A stretch of DNA of 64,000 nt, from NCBI GenBank assembly GCA_022865885.1, contig JALHSQ010000095.1, forward strand, positions 26,953 through 90,952, read 5' to 3'. Source of the DNA: Candidatus Bathyarchaeota archaeon (GTDB lineage Archaea; Thermoproteota; Bathyarchaeia; Bathyarchaeales; Bathycorpusculaceae). Of the stretch, positions 44,560 through 54,351 are shown piece after piece. The notes beneath the pieces were generated by a model, which worked only from the letters and a program-made list of their open reading frames with translations, had not been told where the DNA came from and did not search any database. The translations under genes and the position numbers were made by a program. Numbering within the stretch: the first letter of the stretch is position 1; every line of letters starts with the position of its first letter.

Positions 44560-45288
44560 ATGTCTGTATTTGCAGCACCAGGCGCATATGATCGCGCCAT
44601 AACCGTCTTTTCGCCGGACGGACGACTGTTTCAAGTTGAATACGCCATGGAGTTGGTTAACCGTGGAGCAACAATCTTGGGAATGCGATGCTCGGAAGGT
44701 GTAGTCTTAGGCTCAGAAGAGAGCATTGAACCTCTTGAAGAGGCAGAATACTCATGGAAGCTTTTCAAGGTTGACGACCACGTTGGCGCAGCCATAGTAG
44801 GTTTGAGCTCAGATGCACGCATGCTGATAGATCAAGCAAGGGTGTATGCTCAAAGCAACAAGCTAACTTATGATGAACCGATAGACGTTGAAGTGGTTAC
44901 CAAGAGAATATCCGACATTAAGCAAATGTACACGCAACATGCAGGTGTGCGACCGTTTGGAGTCTCAATAATCTTTGCCGGCGTAGATAAAACAGGAGGC
45001 CGAGTATTCTATACTCATCCAAGTGGAACATATAGAGGTTACAAAGCCACTGCCGTAGGCGCTGGAAGAGAAACAGTACTACTGATGATGAAAGAGGAAT
45101 ACCGCGGAGACATGAGCCTAGATGATATCACCAAACTTGCAGTAAAATGTTTAGTCAAAGCCCTAGAATCAAGACAACTGCCACCAAGAATAAAGATAGC
45201 AGTCATCCCTGCGGAAACCAAGAAAATGGAAATGTTAGGCGACGATAGAATCGAATCCATAATGAAAGAGCTAGGCGTGGGCAAGTGA
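44560..45288 (+). CDS. psmA: Proteasome subunit alpha
   Basis: Outer ring of the archaeal 20S proteasome. 242 residues starting MSVFAAPGAYDRAITVFSPD with GRLFQVEYAMELV, the alpha signature; the N-terminal helix gates the pore. The beta subunit is not in the window. First gene of the psmA-SBDS-rrp4-rrp41-rrp42 operon, the usual archaeal superoperon linking protein and RNA turnover. Confidence 0.96.
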   Translation: MSVFAAPGAYDRAITVFSPDGRLFQVEYAMELVNRGATILGMRCSEGVVLGSEESIEPLEEAEYSWKLFKVDDHVGAAIVGLSSDARMLIDQARVYAQSNKLTYDEPIDVEVVTKRISDIKQMYTQHAGVRPFGVSIIFAGVDKTGGRVFYTHPSGTYRGYKATAVGAGRETVLLMMKEEYRGDMSLDDITKLAVKCLVKALESRQLPPRIKIAVIPAETKKMEMLGDDRIESIMKELGVGK

Positions 45289-45295
45289 AAGAGGG

Positions 45296-45985
45296 ATGAG
45301 TGAGAAGTACACTGTTGCGCGTATCACAAAGGACAATGAGCATTTTGAGATTCTTGTGAAGCCTGAAAAAGCCCTACAATACCGTAGCGGCAGGCTCGCA
45401 TCAATAACCGAGGTTCTTGTTGCGGAAACTATCTATTCAGATGCAAACAAGGGCACGAGAGCCTCCGAGGAGAGTATACGCAAGTGTTTTGGAACAATCG
45501 ACTCACTCAAAGTTGCAGAGACCATACTGAAAACGGGAATAGTACAACTAACGACGGAACAGCGCCGAAAAATGGTTGAAGACAAAAGACGACAAATAAT
45601 AGATTTTATCGCAAGACAAAGCGTAGATCCGAGAACAAACCTTCCTCATCCACCACTCCGCATAGAAAACGCTATGGAACAAATCCATTATCCCATAGAC
45701 CCTTTCAAGCCAATAGAAGAACAAGCAAGGGACATAATTAAACTACTCAGACCTATTTTACCATTGAAAATGGAGCAACTCTCCATAGGCGTTACAGTGC
45801 CCGCACAATATTCAACTAAAGCTTACGGAACGATAAAGGGATTTGGAACGATAAAACGTGAAGAGTGGCGCGCAGACGGTTCATGGTATGGAGTTCTGGA
45901 GATGCCAGCAGGCTTATATGCTCCATTACTGGAGAAACTCGGAGAGATAACCAAAGGAAATGGAGAAGCAAGAATCATCGCGTAG
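45296..45985 (+). CDS. sdo1: Ribosome maturation protein SBDS
   Basis: Archaeal SBDS, involved in late 50S maturation. 229 residues with FEILVKPEKALQYRSG at the N-terminal FYSH domain, then the middle helical domain and a C-terminal RNA-binding domain. It precedes the exosome genes in the conserved order. Confidence 0.94.
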   Translation: MSEKYTVARITKDNEHFEILVKPEKALQYRSGRLASITEVLVAETIYSDANKGTRASEESIRKCFGTIDSLKVAETILKTGIVQLTTEQRRKMVEDKRRQIIDFIARQSVDPRTNLPHPPLRIENAMEQIHYPIDPFKPIEEQARDIIKLLRPILPLKMEQLSIGVTVPAQYSTKAYGTIKGFGTIKREEWRADGSWYGVLEMPAGLYAPLLEKLGEITKGNGEARIIA

Positions 45986-46020
45986 CCAATCGTTTGTTGT
46001 TAATGATTAGGTGTAAGAAC

Positions 46021-46728
46021 ATGCCAACATTCTTTGAACCAAAACAGGTTGCAGCACCAGGAGATCTGATTGCAGAAGGCGAATATATACCGGGCGAAAA
46101 CACATACGCGGAAAACAAAAAAATCTACGCCACCCGAGTAGGACTCGTAGAGTATGACAACAAGAAAGTAAACGTCGTAGCCCTGAAATCGCTTTACGTA
46201 CCCAGAGTAGGAGACATAATCATAGGCACAATCGTCGAAGTTGGATTCAACGGCTGGACAGTGGGCATAAACGCGCCATATCAAGCATTCCTAAGACCAT
46301 CTGATGTCCTAAGCAGACCTTTCAAACCACAAAAAGACGAACTATCCCAAGTCTTAGATACAGGAGACCTAGTTGTCGCGAAAGTGATCTCCTACGACAG
46401 AACACACGATCCGCAGCTCACTGTAGCCGAACCAGGACTGGGGAAAATAACACGCGGGCAGATAGTGAAAATCACCCCAACAAAAGTTCCTCGTGTTATA
46501 GGCAAGAAGGGCTCAATGATATCTATCATAAAGGAAGAGACTGGTTGTCAAATAATCCTCGGACTCAACGGGGTTGTGTTGATCACGGGAAAAACCGTTG
46601 AAGAGGAGCAAGCGGCACTCATGGCCATTCACAAGATCGAAGAAGAATCACACACAAGCGGCCTAACCGACCGCATAACCCAGATGTTAAAAGAGGAAAA
46701 ATCAAAACGGGAGGAAACTAAGGAATGA
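46021..46728 (+). CDS. rrp4: Exosome subunit Rrp4 (RNA-binding cap)
   Basis: Cap protein delivering RNA to the Rrp41-Rrp42 ring. 235 residues from ATG 46021; a longer frame overlaps SBDS and is not used. N-terminal domain with [20 protein letters not shown], an S1 domain (about 65-145, [20 protein letters not shown]) and a KH domain ([20 protein letters not shown]). Confidence 0.95.
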   Translation: MPTFFEPKQVAAPGDLIAEGEYIPGENTYAENKKIYATRVGLVEYDNKKVNVVALKSLYVPRVGDIIIGTIVEVGFNGWTVGINAPYQAFLRPSDVLSRPFKPQKDELSQVLDTGDLVVAKVISYDRTHDPQLTVAEPGLGKITRGQIVKITPTKVPRVIGKKGSMISIIKEETGCQIILGLNGVVLITGKTVEEEQAALMAIHKIEEESHTSGLTDRITQMLKEEKSKREETKE

Positions 46729-47462
46729 ATGAGAAACCAGAAAAACTAATCGACAAAAAGGGATTGAGATTAGATGGAAGAAAGCCGGATGAATTAAGAC
46801 CAATAAAACTTGAGGTAGGAGTAATACCGAATGCAGATGGCTCTGCATATGTTGAACAGGGAAAAAACAGAATTATAGTAGGTGTGTACGGTCCAAGAGA
46901 AGTACACCCGAAACATCTAGCACTTCAAGACCGAACAGTGCTGAAATGCCGATATCATATGGCACCATTTTCCGTTCAAGAACGCAAGTCGCCAGCACCC
47001 TCAAGAAGAGAGGTCGAACTCTCGAAGGTCATTAGAGGATCACTTGAACCGGCAATATTCATGGAATATTATCCGCGGACAATGATAGACGTCTTCATCG
47101 AAATCCTGCAGGCCGATGGCGGAACAAGGTGCGCAGCTATAACAGCCGCTTCGTTAGCCCTAGCAGACTCAGGAATCCCAATGCGGGAGCTCGTGGTTTC
47201 TTGTGCAGCTGGAAAAGTAGATGACACGATTGTGCTGGATTTAATGGATGAAGAAGATAAGTTGGGATCGGCTGACGTTCCTATTGCACTGATGCCAAAT
47301 TTAAATGCCATAACGCTTCTGCAAATGGATGGGAAACTGACTAGTGACGAATTCGAGAGCGCTGTTAACCTTGCGATCGAAGGCTGCAAGCAAATCTCGG
47401 TCATGCAAAAGGAAGCATTAAAAGCCAAGTACGTGGGCGTAAAGGAGGAGGCTGAGGAATAA
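46725..47462 (+). CDS. rrp41: Exosome subunit Rrp41 (catalytic RNase PH-like)
   Basis: Phosphorolytic 3'-5' exoribonuclease subunit. 245 residues; starts with [20 protein letters not shown], has the phosphate/RNA-binding [16 protein letters not shown] and [15 protein letters not shown], and the catalytic acid region [15 protein letters not shown]. Overlaps rrp4 by four bases (ATGA). Confidence 0.96.
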   Translation: MNEKPEKLIDKKGLRLDGRKPDELRPIKLEVGVIPNADGSAYVEQGKNRIIVGVYGPREVHPKHLALQDRTVLKCRYHMAPFSVQERKSPAPSRREVELSKVIRGSLEPAIFMEYYPRTMIDVFIEILQADGGTRCAAITAASLALADSGIPMRELVVSCAAGKVDDTIVLDLMDEEDKLGSADVPIALMPNLNAITLLQMDGKLTSDEFESAVNLAIEGCKQISVMQKEALKAKYVGVKEEAEE

Positions 47463-48253
47463 TGGCAACTGTGATTACCCGCGTGAAGCAGAAGCAGATC
47501 GCCCAGCTGGTCGACGAAGGAAAACGTTTGGACAACAGGGCTCTTGCGGAATACCGAGAAATCAAAGTTGAACAGGGAATATTCGAACGAGCAGAAGGCT
47601 CAGCAAGAGTGCATCTTGGAAAGACAGAAGTTGTTGTTGGAATAAAAGTCGAAATGGGTGAACCCTTTCCTGATACCCCAAACGAAGGCGTACAAACTGT
47701 TAACGTCGAACTCGTACCATTAGCCTCACCGGCTTTTGAAGCCGGTCCACCAGACGAAAATTCAATTGAACTTGCCAGAGTAGTTGACAGAGGAATCAGA
47801 GAATCAAAAGCCATAGACACTGAAAAACTCTGCATCGAACCGGGAAAGAAAGTGTTTGTGGTTTTTGTGGACGTCTACGTACTAAACCATGATGGAAACC
47901 TAATTGACGCCTCAGCTCTAGCGTCCCTAGCTGCCTTGCTTAACACAAAAATGTCCAACTACGAAATTGAAGACGGAGAAGTGAAGATGAAGTCAGGCTA
48001 CACCCAACTGCCGATAAAGAACCACCCCATAACAGTTACATGCGCAAAGATTGGAAACAAGCTCTTGGTAGACCCCTCACTAGAGGAAGAACAAGTGATG
48101 GATGCCAGACTCTCAATCGCTATTGATGATGATGGCAACATCTGCGCAACACAGAAAGGAAGCAGTGGATATTTCACACCAGAACAAGTACTAGAAGCAA
48201 CCAAGCTGGCCAAAGACAAGGCCAAGGAAATCCGCAAGAAGCTAGACTGGTGA
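47462..48253 (+). CDS. rrp42: Exosome subunit Rrp42 (RNase PH-like, non-catalytic partner)
   Basis: Forms the hexameric ring with Rrp41. 263 residues with GKRLDNRALAEYREIKVEQG, VHLGKTEVVVGIKVEMG and VFVDVYVLNHDGNLIDASAL. Its start ATG shares one base with the rrp41 stop. Confidence 0.96.
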   Translation: MATVITRVKQKQIAQLVDEGKRLDNRALAEYREIKVEQGIFERAEGSARVHLGKTEVVVGIKVEMGEPFPDTPNEGVQTVNVELVPLASPAFEAGPPDENSIELARVVDRGIRESKAIDTEKLCIEPGKKVFVVFVDVYVLNHDGNLIDASALASLAALLNTKMSNYEIEDGEVKMKSGYTQLPIKNHPITVTCAKIGNKLLVDPSLEEEQVMDARLSIAIDDDGNICATQKGSSGYFTPEQVLEATKLAKDKAKEIRKKLDW

Positions 48254-48558
48254 AAAACACGATGGGACACGGCACCAAGAAAGTTGGACCTGCACGTGGG
48301 CTCGGCCCACGCTATGGATCAACTGTCAGAAAACGCTGGATCAAGATTATCAGAGAATTGAGGAAGCCACATGCATGCCCTCAATGCGGTCTCCTAAGGG
48401 TCAAAAGGGAAAGTATAGGCGTTTGGAAATGCAGAAAATGTGGGTTCACGTTCAGCGGCGGGGCGTACACCCCGACAACGAAGTTAGGGATAGTGGCAAA
48501 ACGCGTAGCTAAAGGAGCCCCTGCAGAAGAGGCAGCCAAAACAGAAGAAGCAGACTAG
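48250..48558 (+). CDS. rpl37ae: 50S ribosomal protein L37Ae
   Basis: Zinc-finger ribosomal protein with CPQCG and CRKCG 19 residues apart, in the segment following RELRKPHA. GTG 48250 overlaps rrp42 by four bases; ATG 48262 (MGHGTKKVGPAR) matches the usual family N terminus and is possible. Acidic tail of about 15 residues. RNA polymerase subunit P, often the next gene in archaea, is not found. Confidence 0.94.
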   Translation: MKNTMGHGTKKVGPARGLGPRYGSTVRKRWIKIIRELRKPHACPQCGLLRVKRESIGVWKCRKCGFTFSGGAYTPTTKLGIVAKRVAKGAPAEEAAKTEEAD

Positions 48559-48636
48559 ACTCAGTTCTGAACCTGCGAACATCGTCTAATAGGCAACTTT
48601 GGTTTATGTTTTAGTGCATGGTTAGAAGATGAAACC

Positions 48637-48927
48637 ATGAAGACAAGAGCTACGATACGCATTGGACCCTTATCACAAAAACACCTAAGCGCCATTTATG
48701 GAGCTTTGGAGCCAGAAGTCAAGAAGCAGACCACTTCACGTTCAAATACACATCTGACAGCCGAAGGCAGATTTCTGGTCTTAGAAACTAGTGCAGGAGA
48801 TACGGCAGCCTTGCGCGCTACATTGAACGCGTGCCTGAGATGGATAAACGCGATGACAAATACACTTATGGTTCTAGAACGCAATGGGCAACAACCACTG
48901 CCAAAGACAGCATACCCCATGGCGTAG
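48637..48927 (+). CDS. pcc1: KEOPS complex subunit Pcc1
   Basis: Small dimerisation subunit of KEOPS, needed for t6A modification of tRNA. 96 residues with TRATIRIGPLSQKHLSAIYG and the helix containing ALRATLNACLRWINAMTN. Preceded by a 78-base gap and followed by prefoldin beta, the archaeal order. Confidence 0.9.
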   Translation: MKTRATIRIGPLSQKHLSAIYGALEPEVKKQTTSRSNTHLTAEGRFLVLETSAGDTAALRATLNACLRWINAMTNTLMVLERNGQQPLPKTAYPMA

Positions 48928-49057
48928 ATTCCGTGCACATCAATGGTTCTTTCGAAGAACAAAGATGGCCAGTGCGTTGATTGTTGGCCATTGATTGAAC
49001 TGGGAAAATGCTTTATTAGGGGCTTGCCAATTGCTGTGCAGACTGGAAGGATGAAAA

Positions 49058-49432
49058 GTGAGTGAAGACATCTCGAATCTTCCGCCTCAAGTCCAAGAAC
49101 GCTTGCTTAGGATGCAGCAGCTTCAACAAACACTCCAATCCATTCTTGCACAGAAGCAGCAAGTAGAACTTGAGACATCAGAAACTGAACAGGCGTCGGC
49201 GGAGGTGCAAAAACTAGTTGACGATGCGGTAATATACAAGACTATTGGCTCACTCATGATAAAGTCCGAGAAGGCGAAAATAGCCGCTGAGTTGAACGAA
49301 AGAAAAGACCTCCTTGGTACAAGAGTAACCGTTTTGACAAAACAAGAAGAGCGTTTACGTGCGCAACTGAAAGAGGTCCAAACCAAACTTCAACAAGATC
49401 TGAAACCGGTTTCACCCTCATCACAACCCTAG
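49058..49432 (+). CDS. pfdB: Prefoldin subunit beta
   Basis: Chaperone subunit holding unfolded proteins for the thermosome. 124 residues from GTG 49058: two long helices (LPPQVQERLLRMQQLQQTLQ, and the C-terminal coil) flanking the beta-hairpin segment VYKTIGSLMIK-like VIYKTIGSLMIKSEKAK. A TATA-like CTTTATTA at about 49011-49018 suggests a promoter. Confidence 0.93.
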   Translation: MSEDISNLPPQVQERLLRMQQLQQTLQSILAQKQQVELETSETEQASAEVQKLVDDAVIYKTIGSLMIKSEKAKIAAELNERKDLLGTRVTVLTKQEERLRAQLKEVQTKLQQDLKPVSPSSQP

Positions 49433-49452
49433 ACCGTTCCGGGTGAGACCAC

Positions 49453-49755
49453 GTGGAACATCTAGAGATACCAGAATTAACCAGCGATCAAATTGAGGAG
49501 CTATGCAGAATTGCGGAGGAAACAGCCAGAAAATTCGTGTACTCGAAAATTCACAAGAAAGATATAGAAACGTTGGATATAAGCGTGGAAGCAGACGGTA
49601 CAAAGCCTGTAAGCTTGGAAGTTGATGTTGATATAGATCTGTCTCCCTCAATCATGAACTTCAATGTACAGAAACTAGCTGATGAAGCGGTCAGGGAAGC
49701 TTTCAAGTCTGCAGGGGATTATCTGCGTGAACTCAAATGTCATTCGAAGACATAA
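49453..49755 (+). CDS. DUF3194 family protein
   Basis: 100 residues from GTG 49453. Contains LTSDQIEELCRIAEETARKF and two central strands DISVEADGTKPVSLEVDVDI. The family is typical of archaea and encoded between prefoldin beta and the DHH protein, as here. Function unknown; overlaps the DHH gene by 19 bases. Confidence 0.85.
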   Translation: MEHLEIPELTSDQIEELCRIAEETARKFVYSKIHKKDIETLDISVEADGTKPVSLEVDVDIDLSPSIMNFNVQKLADEAVREAFKSAGDYLRELKCHSKT

Positions 49756-50732
49756 CGAGAATACTAGACACATTAGAAGCCAAATTGGTGGTTTTGCTGT
49801 GCCATCATAATGCAGACCCGGATGCAATATGTTCAGCCTACGCATTCAGAAGCCTACTGAAGCAGAAAAGACCACAAATCGAAATAGAAATAAGCGCAGC
49901 ACAAGGAATAAGTAGGCTCTCAAGGCATCTTCTCAAATGCATACCCATTGAAGTAAGAACACAAGCGAACGTCGAAAGCGCAGATGCCTTCGTGCTGCTT
50001 GACACTAACACGATTCAACAACTGGACGATCTGGCTGAAAAGATAAGAACAGGCAAGACACCTATAATCGTGATCGACCATCATGCAGCCCACCCAGAAA
50101 CAGAAAAACTTGCAACACTCTGCATAACCAACGAAGAAGCTTCATCAACATGTGAAATCATCTACGACTTTTTCAAGCAGACAAGTACAAAACTAAGCGA
50201 AAATGAGGCAAAAGTACTTTTCCTTGGAATAGCGTTCGACACACGCCACTTCATCCTAGCCAACTCCTCAACTTTGAAGAACATCGCACAGCTTATCGAC
50301 GCGGGTGTGAACGCGCAAGAAACGCTACCTCTACTCTCGTTACCCATGGACTTCTCAGAACGCGTCGCAAGACTGAAATCGTCAAGAAGAGCCAGACTCT
50401 TTAGGATTAATGAATGGATAGTTGCACTATCACATGTAAGTGCCTACCAAGCATCAGCAGCTAGAGCCCTAATCGACTTAGGCGCAGACGTAGCAGCAGT
50501 TTCTGGCCAAAAAAACGCGAATATCGAAGTGAGCCTGCGTGCCACACGCGAGTTTCACAAAAGAACAGGCATACACTTAGGAAAAGATGTCGCCAAACCT
50601 CTAGGCGAATACATTCATGGCATGGGTGGCGGACATTCGACGGCGGCTGGAGCAAACGGCGTAGGAGATTCTGAAAGCAGTCTCAAACGTTGCTTACTGC
50701 TCTTAAAGGAAAAAATGGCTAATCAGCAATAG
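49737..50732 (+). CDS. DHH family phosphoesterase (RecJ-like)
   Basis: 331 residues with the DHH motifs CHHNADPDAICSAYA, LLDTNTIQ, VIDHHAAHPE, and the DHHA1 C-terminal motif GMGGGHSTAAGANG that binds substrate. Probably a single-strand nucleic-acid or nanoRNA phosphoesterase; the exact substrate is not readable. Last gene of the prefoldin operon. Confidence 0.9.
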   Translation: MSFEDITRILDTLEAKLVVLLCHHNADPDAICSAYAFRSLLKQKRPQIEIEISAAQGISRLSRHLLKCIPIEVRTQANVESADAFVLLDTNTIQQLDDLAEKIRTGKTPIIVIDHHAAHPETEKLATLCITNEEASSTCEIIYDFFKQTSTKLSENEAKVLFLGIAFDTRHFILANSSTLKNIAQLIDAGVNAQETLPLLSLPMDFSERVARLKSSRRARLFRINEWIVALSHVSAYQASAARALIDLGADVAAVSGQKNANIEVSLRATREFHKRTGIHLGKDVAKPLGEYIHGMGGGHSTAAGANGVGDSESSLKRCLLLLKEKMANQQ

Positions 50733-50789
50733 GTAGCTACTCTTAAATGAGCCAAGTGAACCGCTTTAATCTGGGCAGGCATCCGTAAC

Positions 50790-51641
50790 ATGGCGGTAAT
50801 CGAGGCAAAAAACGTCAGTTATACGTATCCGGGAAGTGCAAAGCAGTCAATTAAGAATGTTTCTTTGAAGATACAAAAAGGCGAATTCACGCTAATCACG
50901 GGTCCAAGCGGCTGTGGGAAGACAACGCTGTGTCGATGCTTCAATGGTCTGATTCCACATTTCTATCAAGGCGAGCTTGATGGCGAAGTAATCGCTGCCG
51001 GACTGAACATTGTCGAAACCCAGATCCATGAACTTGCCAAACACATTGGACTAGTTTTTCAAAACCCAGAGAACCAACTGTTTGCCCTATCTGTTGAGAA
51101 AGATGTAGCCTTCGGACTTGAAAACCTCGGAGTGCCCAGAGATGAAATGCGAAAAAGAGTGGATCAAGCGCTGCAGTTGACAGAGATGTACGACCTAAGG
51201 GAAAGAGCACCCCATGAGCTTTCTGGAGGGCAACAGCAACGCGTTGCGATAGCAACCGTCTTGGCGATGCAGCCAGAAGTAATAGTTCTAGATGAGCCGA
51301 CCAGCTTTCTTGATCCATTGAGCGCCAAGAAGATATTCGAAGTCATCTCCAACCTGAACAGGAAACTGGGCATTACGGTCGTCTTGGTTGAACACAGACT
51401 TGACTTGACAGCCAAGTATGCTAACCACATAATAGTAATGGATGAAGGAACAGTGATTCAGGACGGAGACCCCCGAAAAATCCTGCGTACCGAAGAAGCT
51501 CGACTAGTTGGAATCGGGATCCCAAAAGCGACGCTTCTCTATCAAATTCTCACGAAAGATGGCGTCAAACTCGGTGACGTCGTTCCCTTATCCTCTGATG
51601 AACTGGCAACGATGGTGAAAGAGGCTGTTGCTGGCCAATGA
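50790..51641 (+). CDS. ecfA1: ECF transporter ATPase subunit A1
   Basis: ABC ATPase of an energy-coupling factor transporter. 283 residues with Walker A GPSGCGKTTLC, Q-loop GLVFQNPENQLFALS, signature HELSGGQQQRVAIA and Walker B VIVLDEPTSFLDP. Followed with four-base overlaps by a second ATPase and the EcfT subunit, so the energising module is complete. Confidence 0.94.
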   Translation: MAVIEAKNVSYTYPGSAKQSIKNVSLKIQKGEFTLITGPSGCGKTTLCRCFNGLIPHFYQGELDGEVIAAGLNIVETQIHELAKHIGLVFQNPENQLFALSVEKDVAFGLENLGVPRDEMRKRVDQALQLTEMYDLRERAPHELSGGQQQRVAIATVLAMQPEVIVLDEPTSFLDPLSAKKIFEVISNLNRKLGITVVLVEHRLDLTAKYANHIIVMDEGTVIQDGDPRKILRTEEARLVGIGIPKATLLYQILTKDGVKLGDVVPLSSDELATMVKEAVAGQ

Positions 51642-52462
51642 TTGAAACCAAAGATGTCTGGTTCACTTACCCAAGTGGCACAGAAGCACTGAGGGGAGTA
51701 ACCGTGACAATAAAGGAAGGCGAATTCGTTGCCATAATGGGACAAAATGGCGCTGGTAAAACCACTTTGGTGAAGCATTTCAATGGACTGCTGAAACCGA
51801 CAAAGGGGCATGTGCTGGTTGACAAAACTGACGTGACGAAAGTAACTGTAGCAACGCTTGCCAAGAGTGTCGGTTTCGTCTTCCAAAACCCAGATCATCA
51901 GCTATTCAGTGAAACCGTAGAAGAAGAAATATCTTTTGGCCTGAAAAACTTTGGATTCGCAGAAAACGTTACAGAGAAACGCGTAACATGGGCACTCAAT
52001 CTTCTGGGCCTAACCCAATACAGGAAAACGTCCCCATTCATGCTTAGCGGAGGGGAAAGAAAACGCGTTGCCCTCGCTTCCGTCTTGGCTTGGGACCCAA
52101 AAATACTCATATTGGACGAGCCAACGATAGGACAAGACTACCAACAAAAGGAAAAGCTTCGCCAATTCATTATGCAGATGGAAACCCAAAAGAAGACAGT
52201 GGTCATAGTAACACATGATGTCGAATTCGTGGCAGAATGTAACCCTAGGATACTACTAATGCGAGAGGGGAAAATCGTCGCTGATGGAGAAGCCAAAAAG
52301 ATCCTTACAAATTCGGATCTTCTTACAATGGCTTCGATTGTTCCACCACAGGTAGCTCAAATATTCCTAGAACTAGCAGATCTTGGTTTTCCGAGAAACG
52401 TAATTGACGTATATGAAGCTAGGGAAATACTGTTTAAGAGGCTGGGGAAAGCGACAAGATGA
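51638..52462 (+). CDS. ecfA2: ECF transporter ATPase subunit A2
   Basis: Second ABC ATPase, 274 residues. Walker A GQNGAGKTTLVK, Q-loop FVFQNPDHQLFSET, signature FMLSGGERKRVALASV, Walker B ILILDEPTIGQDYQQ. Pairs with EcfA1 as a heterodimer. Confidence 0.94.
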   Translation: MIETKDVWFTYPSGTEALRGVTVTIKEGEFVAIMGQNGAGKTTLVKHFNGLLKPTKGHVLVDKTDVTKVTVATLAKSVGFVFQNPDHQLFSETVEEEISFGLKNFGFAENVTEKRVTWALNLLGLTQYRKTSPFMLSGGERKRVALASVLAWDPKILILDEPTIGQDYQQKEKLRQFIMQMETQKKTVVIVTHDVEFVAECNPRILLMREGKIVADGEAKKILTNSDLLTMASIVPPQVAQIFLELADLGFPRNVIDVYEAREILFKRLGKATR

Positions 52463-53274
52463 GCGTTTTCAACGGCCTCAAGTTTCGGAAAGTCTACTCA
52501 CCTATTCATGATCTGGATCCAAGAGTGAAGTTTGTTTACGTTTGTGCGATTTTCGTTGTTACGATAATCTTTTGGGAAATATTGCCTCTCGCCGTACTCT
52601 TTTTCCTACAGATTCCATTTGTCTCGTTAGCTGGTGTAAAACGTGAGTGGTTTCACTCGATGCGAGGCGCACTCTTCCTAGCGACGATAATCTTTCTGAC
52701 AAACTTCATCTTTGCATTCATCGGCGCCGGCTACGTGGTCACGGGGAAGAATCTGGAAAGCGCGGTAGCTATGACCTTGCGTTTCATAGTGCTCGTCGAA
52801 TCATTCTCGATTTTCTTCCTAACAACATCTCCAGACCACTTGGGTTTAGCACTAGAGAATACGCGTGTCCCATATGAAATGGTGTTCGCCTTCACAACTG
52901 CTGTACGCTTTGTCCCCGTACTAGCCGAAGAAGCCCAAACAATCATGGATGCACAAAAAGCAAGAGGATTGGAACTCGAACGCGGGAACCTCCTTAAGAG
53001 AATTAGAAGCTATATTCCAATTCTCATCCCTTTGATTGTGAGCGCAATTCGTAGAAGCCTTGAACTTGCTGAAGCTATGGAATCACGTGCATGGGGGGCA
53101 ACCAAGAACCGCACAAATCTGTACGTCCTAAAGATGCACAAAGGAGATTTCGTTCTCATCATCATGACAATTGGCGTCATAGCTATCGCAAGCTATGCTC
53201 GATTGTTCCTGCCAATTCCTTCTGTGAATGAGCTTCTAACGAAGTTGTCTTCGACCGCAAGGCTTTTAGTTTAG
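52459..53274 (+). CDS. ecfT: ECF transporter transmembrane coupling protein EcfT
   Basis: Integral membrane scaffold of about 271 residues with five or six hydrophobic segments. Its two Ala-Arg-Gly motifs, which contact the ATPases, are DAQKARGLELERG and the related MESRAWGAT. No S (substrate) component is adjacent, so it probably serves several S proteins spread over the genome, such as the QueT-like one at 4406. Confidence 0.92.
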   Translation: MSVFNGLKFRKVYSPIHDLDPRVKFVYVCAIFVVTIIFWEILPLAVLFFLQIPFVSLAGVKREWFHSMRGALFLATIIFLTNFIFAFIGAGYVVTGKNLESAVAMTLRFIVLVESFSIFFLTTSPDHLGLALENTRVPYEMVFAFTTAVRFVPVLAEEAQTIMDAQKARGLELERGNLLKRIRSYIPILIPLIVSAIRRSLELAEAMESRAWGATKNRTNLYVLKMHKGDFVLIIMTIGVIAIASYARLFLPIPSVNELLTKLSSTARLLV

Positions 53275-53310
53275 GCTCTTGCGTAATGGGTCCTCGAGGC
53301 TTGAACACGG

Positions 53311-53910
53311 TTGAAATGGTTGAAAGCGGCAGCAGAGGAAATAATTGATTGCATCAAAATCTCTGTAGAACAACTCGATATGAAGCAAGTTGAACGCTTG
53401 ATCAACCTTTTGCTTGAAGCTAAAGACCAGAAGATATTCACTGTGGGTATGGGCAGAAGCGGGTTTGTTGCAAGAGCGTTCGCCCTGCGTCTTATGAATT
53501 TGGGTTTCAGCGTCTATGTCCTAGGCGAAACCATCACACCAGCTGCAGAAAAAGGAGATATATTGATGGCCATTTCGGGCACAGGCTCCACGAAAATGGT
53601 TTTGACGGCAAGTTCAGCGGCCAAAGAGATAGGCGCAACTGTCGTTGCAGTCACGTCCTTTTCAGAATCCCAGCTGGGAAAAATGGCTGATCTTGTTGTG
53701 GCAGTCAAGGGGAGGACAAAAGCTGGACTGCCAAAAGAAGAGGATTATTTGGCTAGACAGATCATAGGCGAGCGTGAACCCTTAACACCTCTTGGAAGCA
53801 TTTTCGAGAACAACAGTATGGTGTTTCTAGATAGCCTGATCGTTGAGCTCATGCATCGGTTAGGACGGACTGAAGCAGATTTGAAGCGAAGACATGCAAC
53901 ACTGGAATGA
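53311..53910 (+). CDS. 6-phospho-3-hexuloisomerase (SIS domain)
   Basis: Isomerises 3-hexulose-6-phosphate and fructose-6-phosphate in the ribulose monophosphate pathway, used by archaea to make pentoses or fix formaldehyde. 199 residues from TTG 53311. SIS signatures: TVGMGRSGFVARAFALRL, GETITPAAEKGD, SGTGSTKMVL. The partner hexulose-phosphate synthase is not adjacent. It follows ecfT by 36 bases on the same strand. Confidence 0.9.
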   Translation: MKWLKAAAEEIIDCIKISVEQLDMKQVERLINLLLEAKDQKIFTVGMGRSGFVARAFALRLMNLGFSVYVLGETITPAAEKGDILMAISGTGSTKMVLTASSAAKEIGATVVAVTSFSESQLGKMADLVVAVKGRTKAGLPKEEDYLARQIIGEREPLTPLGSIFENNSMVFLDSLIVELMHRLGRTEADLKRRHATLE

Positions 53911-53920
53911 AGCAATAACT

Positions 53921-54265
53921 CTAATGTCGAATGGTTTTCTCAGCGTATATTTCTTGGAGTTTTCGCGACAATTTGCCATCTTCGATAATGAAAGTTCCAC
54001 GATAACTGCAGTTTCTGCACTCCCAAATGGACCACAACTGTGCCAGTCCAGAAGCCCAATAAATATCAGTTGACCCGCATCTCGGGCAAAACTTCACCTG
54101 TCGCGTTTTGACTCTGGGCTTCGTCTTATCTTCTTGAGTTATTTCAACAGTAGATCGTGACTTGAACTCTCCATGGGATGGTCCCTTGGGTGGTTCTTCC
54201 TTTGGGAGTTCTTGTTTTCTTTTATGTTCTGTAGAGGCTGTTGTCAACACTGGATCCCATATCAT
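53921..54265 (-). CDS. TFIIS/RPA12-like zinc-ribbon protein
   Basis: 114 residues from ATG 54265. A charged, Pro-rich N-terminal half is followed by one zinc ribbon: FCPRCGSTDIYW, then ECRNCSYRGTFIIEDGK. Similar to the C-terminal ribbon of transcription factor S and RNAP subunit M, but lacking the DDE-type catalytic tip of TFS, so the role is uncertain. A frame from GTG 54379 is longer, but a minus-strand TATA at 54352-54359 would start transcription after that codon. Confidence 0.75.
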   Translation of the reverse strand: MIWDPVLTTASTEHKRKQELPKEEPPKGPSHGEFKSRSTVEITQEDKTKPRVKTRQVKFCPRCGSTDIYWASGLAQLWSIWECRNCSYRGTFIIEDGKLSRKLQEIYAEKTIRH

Positions 54266-54351
54266 CTGTTCGAAGTGGCGCTCTTTAAGATTGTCTTCTC
54301 CCTGTATGCTAAGGATTAGGCATCCACAGCGCTTATTAAGACTCGCGACAC

